Positions 5,207-5,971 of a stretch of DNA of 5,971 nt are shown one piece after another. The position numbers and the translations under genes are program-made. The stretch covers positions 1 to 5,971 of the forward strand of contig CAYUVB010000069.1 of the NCBI GenBank assembly GCA_964448055.1, written 5' to 3'. Position 1 is the first letter of the stretch; the number at the start of each line of letters is the position of its first letter. Origin of the DNA: WANQ01 sp964448055 (lineage in GTDB: Archaea; Thermoproteota; Thermoprotei_A; Sulfolobales; WANQ01). Under the pieces are notes generated by a model. That model worked only from the letters and a program-made list of their open reading frames with translations. It had not been told where the DNA came from and ran no database searches.

Positions 5207-5833
5207 TCTAAGCTTATATGTATTTAAACTCATTAAGCGATGTCCCAATATTCCTAGTCTTAACAAATGTGTATATAGCTTTGATAACGGTAATCCAACA
5301 ACACTATAATAGTCTCCGTGCACCTCCTCCACTAATAGACCTCCTAAATCCTGTATCCTATACCCACCTGCCGCTCCAAATGGTTCACCAGTAGAGATAT
5401 ACCACTTTATCTCTTCTTCCGATAACTCCTTAAACTTAACTAATGCTTCGCCGACATCTATTATATATTGAGTTCTACCGTTAACATATGATATTATCGC
5501 TAGACCAGTATAGACTTTATGCCATCTACCACTAAGTGTCTTTAAAATAACATAAGCTTCATTAACATCTCGTGGTTTACCGATAAACTGGTCGTCTAGG
5601 ACTATTATTGTATCAGCACCAATTACCACAAAGTCATTCTTAACTCTCCTTGTAAGCCTCTTATACACGTATGAGGCTTTATGTGATGCTCTAAGCATAG
5701 CTGTAAATCTAGCATCACTTGAAGATACATTCTCTACCCAGCTAGGAGGCTCCATTACTAAGGGCTCTAAACCTATTTTCTCTAGTAATTCTCTTCTTCT
5801 AGGACTACTAGAAGCAAGTACTATAATAACCAA
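5195..5833 (-). CDS. maf: Maf-family nucleoside triphosphate pyrophosphatase (YhdE-like)
   Basis: Maf proteins hydrolyse non-canonical or excess nucleoside triphosphates to monophosphate and pyrophosphate in the cytosol. Counting from TTG 5833 the protein has 212 residues. It opens with the phosphate loop VLASSSPRRRELL (Ser8-Arg14). It then has IGADTIIVLD with catalytic Asp74, IGKPRD with Lys86, LSGRWHKVYTG, and YRIQDLGG with Gln151. GDYYSVVGLP ends the domain at 163-172. The YxIQ and GDYxxVVGLP forms fit the YhdE branch (dTTP/UTP and modified pyrimidines) rather than the YceF branch. A GTG at 5842 could extend it by three residues, but that GTG is part of AGGTG, which sits 6 bases before TTG 5833 as a ribosome-binding site. 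About 18 C-terminal residues extend past the conserved core. The gene converges on the HAD phosphatase gene with a 12-base overlap. Confidence 0.95.
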   Translation of the reverse strand: MVIIVLASSSPRRRELLEKIGLEPLVMEPPSWVENVSSSDARFTAMLRASHKASYVYKRLTRRVKNDFVVIGADTIIVLDDQFIGKPRDVNEAYVILKTLSGRWHKVYTGLAIISYVNGRTQYIIDVGEALVKFKELSEEEIKWYISTGEPFGAAGGYRIQDLGGLLVEEVHGDYYSVVGLPLSKLYTHLLRLGILGHRLMSLNTYKLRSYI

Positions 5834-5839
5834 TAATAG

Positions 5840-5844
5840 CACCT
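5840..5844 (-). promoter_or_regulatory. Ribosome-binding site of maf
   Basis: On the minus strand AGGTG lies 6 bases before TTG 5833. It includes the alternative GTG start at 5842, and favours the TTG as the true start. Confidence 0.5.
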
Positions 5845-5856
5845 GTAGTATTACCT

Positions 5857-5880
5857 ACATATATAGAATAGTTTATGAAG
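5857..5880 (-). promoter_or_regulatory. Possible TATA region of maf
   Basis: On the minus strand, CATAAAC at 5877-5871 is about 26 bases before a transcription start near 5850, which would place AGGTG just inside the message. The neighbouring TATATATG (about 5864-5857) is more TATA-like but would start the transcript almost at the TTG. I cannot decide between them. The remaining bases to 5971 hold no gene I can support. Confidence 0.25.
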
Positions 5881-5971
5881 CGTATAACATTTACTACCAT
5901 AGCCATAATGTACTTCAAAAGCATGTATCCTATTGTTTTCCCTTCAGTTTACTATTAAGGTTTAAGCTTAA

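Noticed and set aside
5908..5958. A 16-codon ATG open frame on the plus strand upstream of maf
   Set aside because: It is very short, has no ribosome-binding site, no family resemblance, and lies in the maf upstream region. It is expected by chance.
5930..5971. Open minus-strand frame from the window edge to a TAG, possibly the tail of a gene beyond the window
   Set aside because: Thirteen codons rich in Lys, Leu and Asn give no recognisable family, and a chance open run is as likely.
5962..5971. TTAAGCTTAA ten-base palindrome at the window edge
   Set aside because: It is short, made of common AT-rich words, and truncated context prevents any interpretation.
1..5971. Mobile element, CRISPR array, toxin-antitoxin or defence island
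   Set aside because: No transposase, terminal repeats, repeat-spacer pattern or defence-type domain is visible. All seven genes belong to common housekeeping or archaeal core families.

Overview
This window looks like a piece of chromosome from a hyperthermophilic crenarchaeon. An AT-rich member of the Thermoprotei, such as the Desulfurococcales or an Ignisphaera-like lineage, would fit. That placement is an inference from several signs: an archaea-type Lon-like exported protease without an ATPase, a family 4 [4Fe-4S] uracil-DNA glycosylase ending in a PCNA-binding motif, archaeal TATA-like boxes 25-30 bases ahead of expected transcript starts, GGTG/GAGGTG ribosome-binding sites, and a strong preference for TTG start codons. 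Gene density is high, with overlaps at three of six junctions and no gap over about 130 bases. I see no mobile element, CRISPR array, tRNA or rRNA.

Left part, + strand (1-2157): the possible last codons of an upstream gene (3-41) are followed by a PduO-type cob(I)alamin adenosyltransferase (87-656), the nucleotidase SurE (732-1532) and a family 4 uracil-DNA glycosylase (1513-2157). The last two overlap by 20 bases and are very likely co-transcribed.

Middle part, - strand (2141-4639): a macro-domain protein (4639-4100) lies upstream of a 614-residue secreted, C-terminally anchored S16/Lon-family serine protease (3985-2141), which also has its own TATA-like box. The protease gene runs head-on into the glycosylase gene. 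Their 17-base overlap is an almost perfect palindrome, so both proteins end in nearly the same residues.

Right part: an MDP-1-like HAD phosphatase (+, 4715-5206) diverges from the macro-domain gene across a 75-base spacer that contains a symmetric pair of TATA-like boxes. It converges with a Maf-type nucleotide pyrophosphatase (-, 5833-5195) with a 12-base overlap. The last ~130 bases are upstream sequence of maf.

Taken together, five of the seven genes (SurE, glycosylase, macro domain, HAD phosphatase, Maf) have known or plausible roles in removing damaged, non-canonical or by-product nucleotides. The adenosyltransferase makes coenzyme B12, and the Lon-like protease probably acts outside the cytoplasmic membrane. 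All the families are known. The least-described items are the Lon-like ectoprotease, the palindromic convergent overlap, and the symmetric divergent promoter between the macro-domain and HAD genes.
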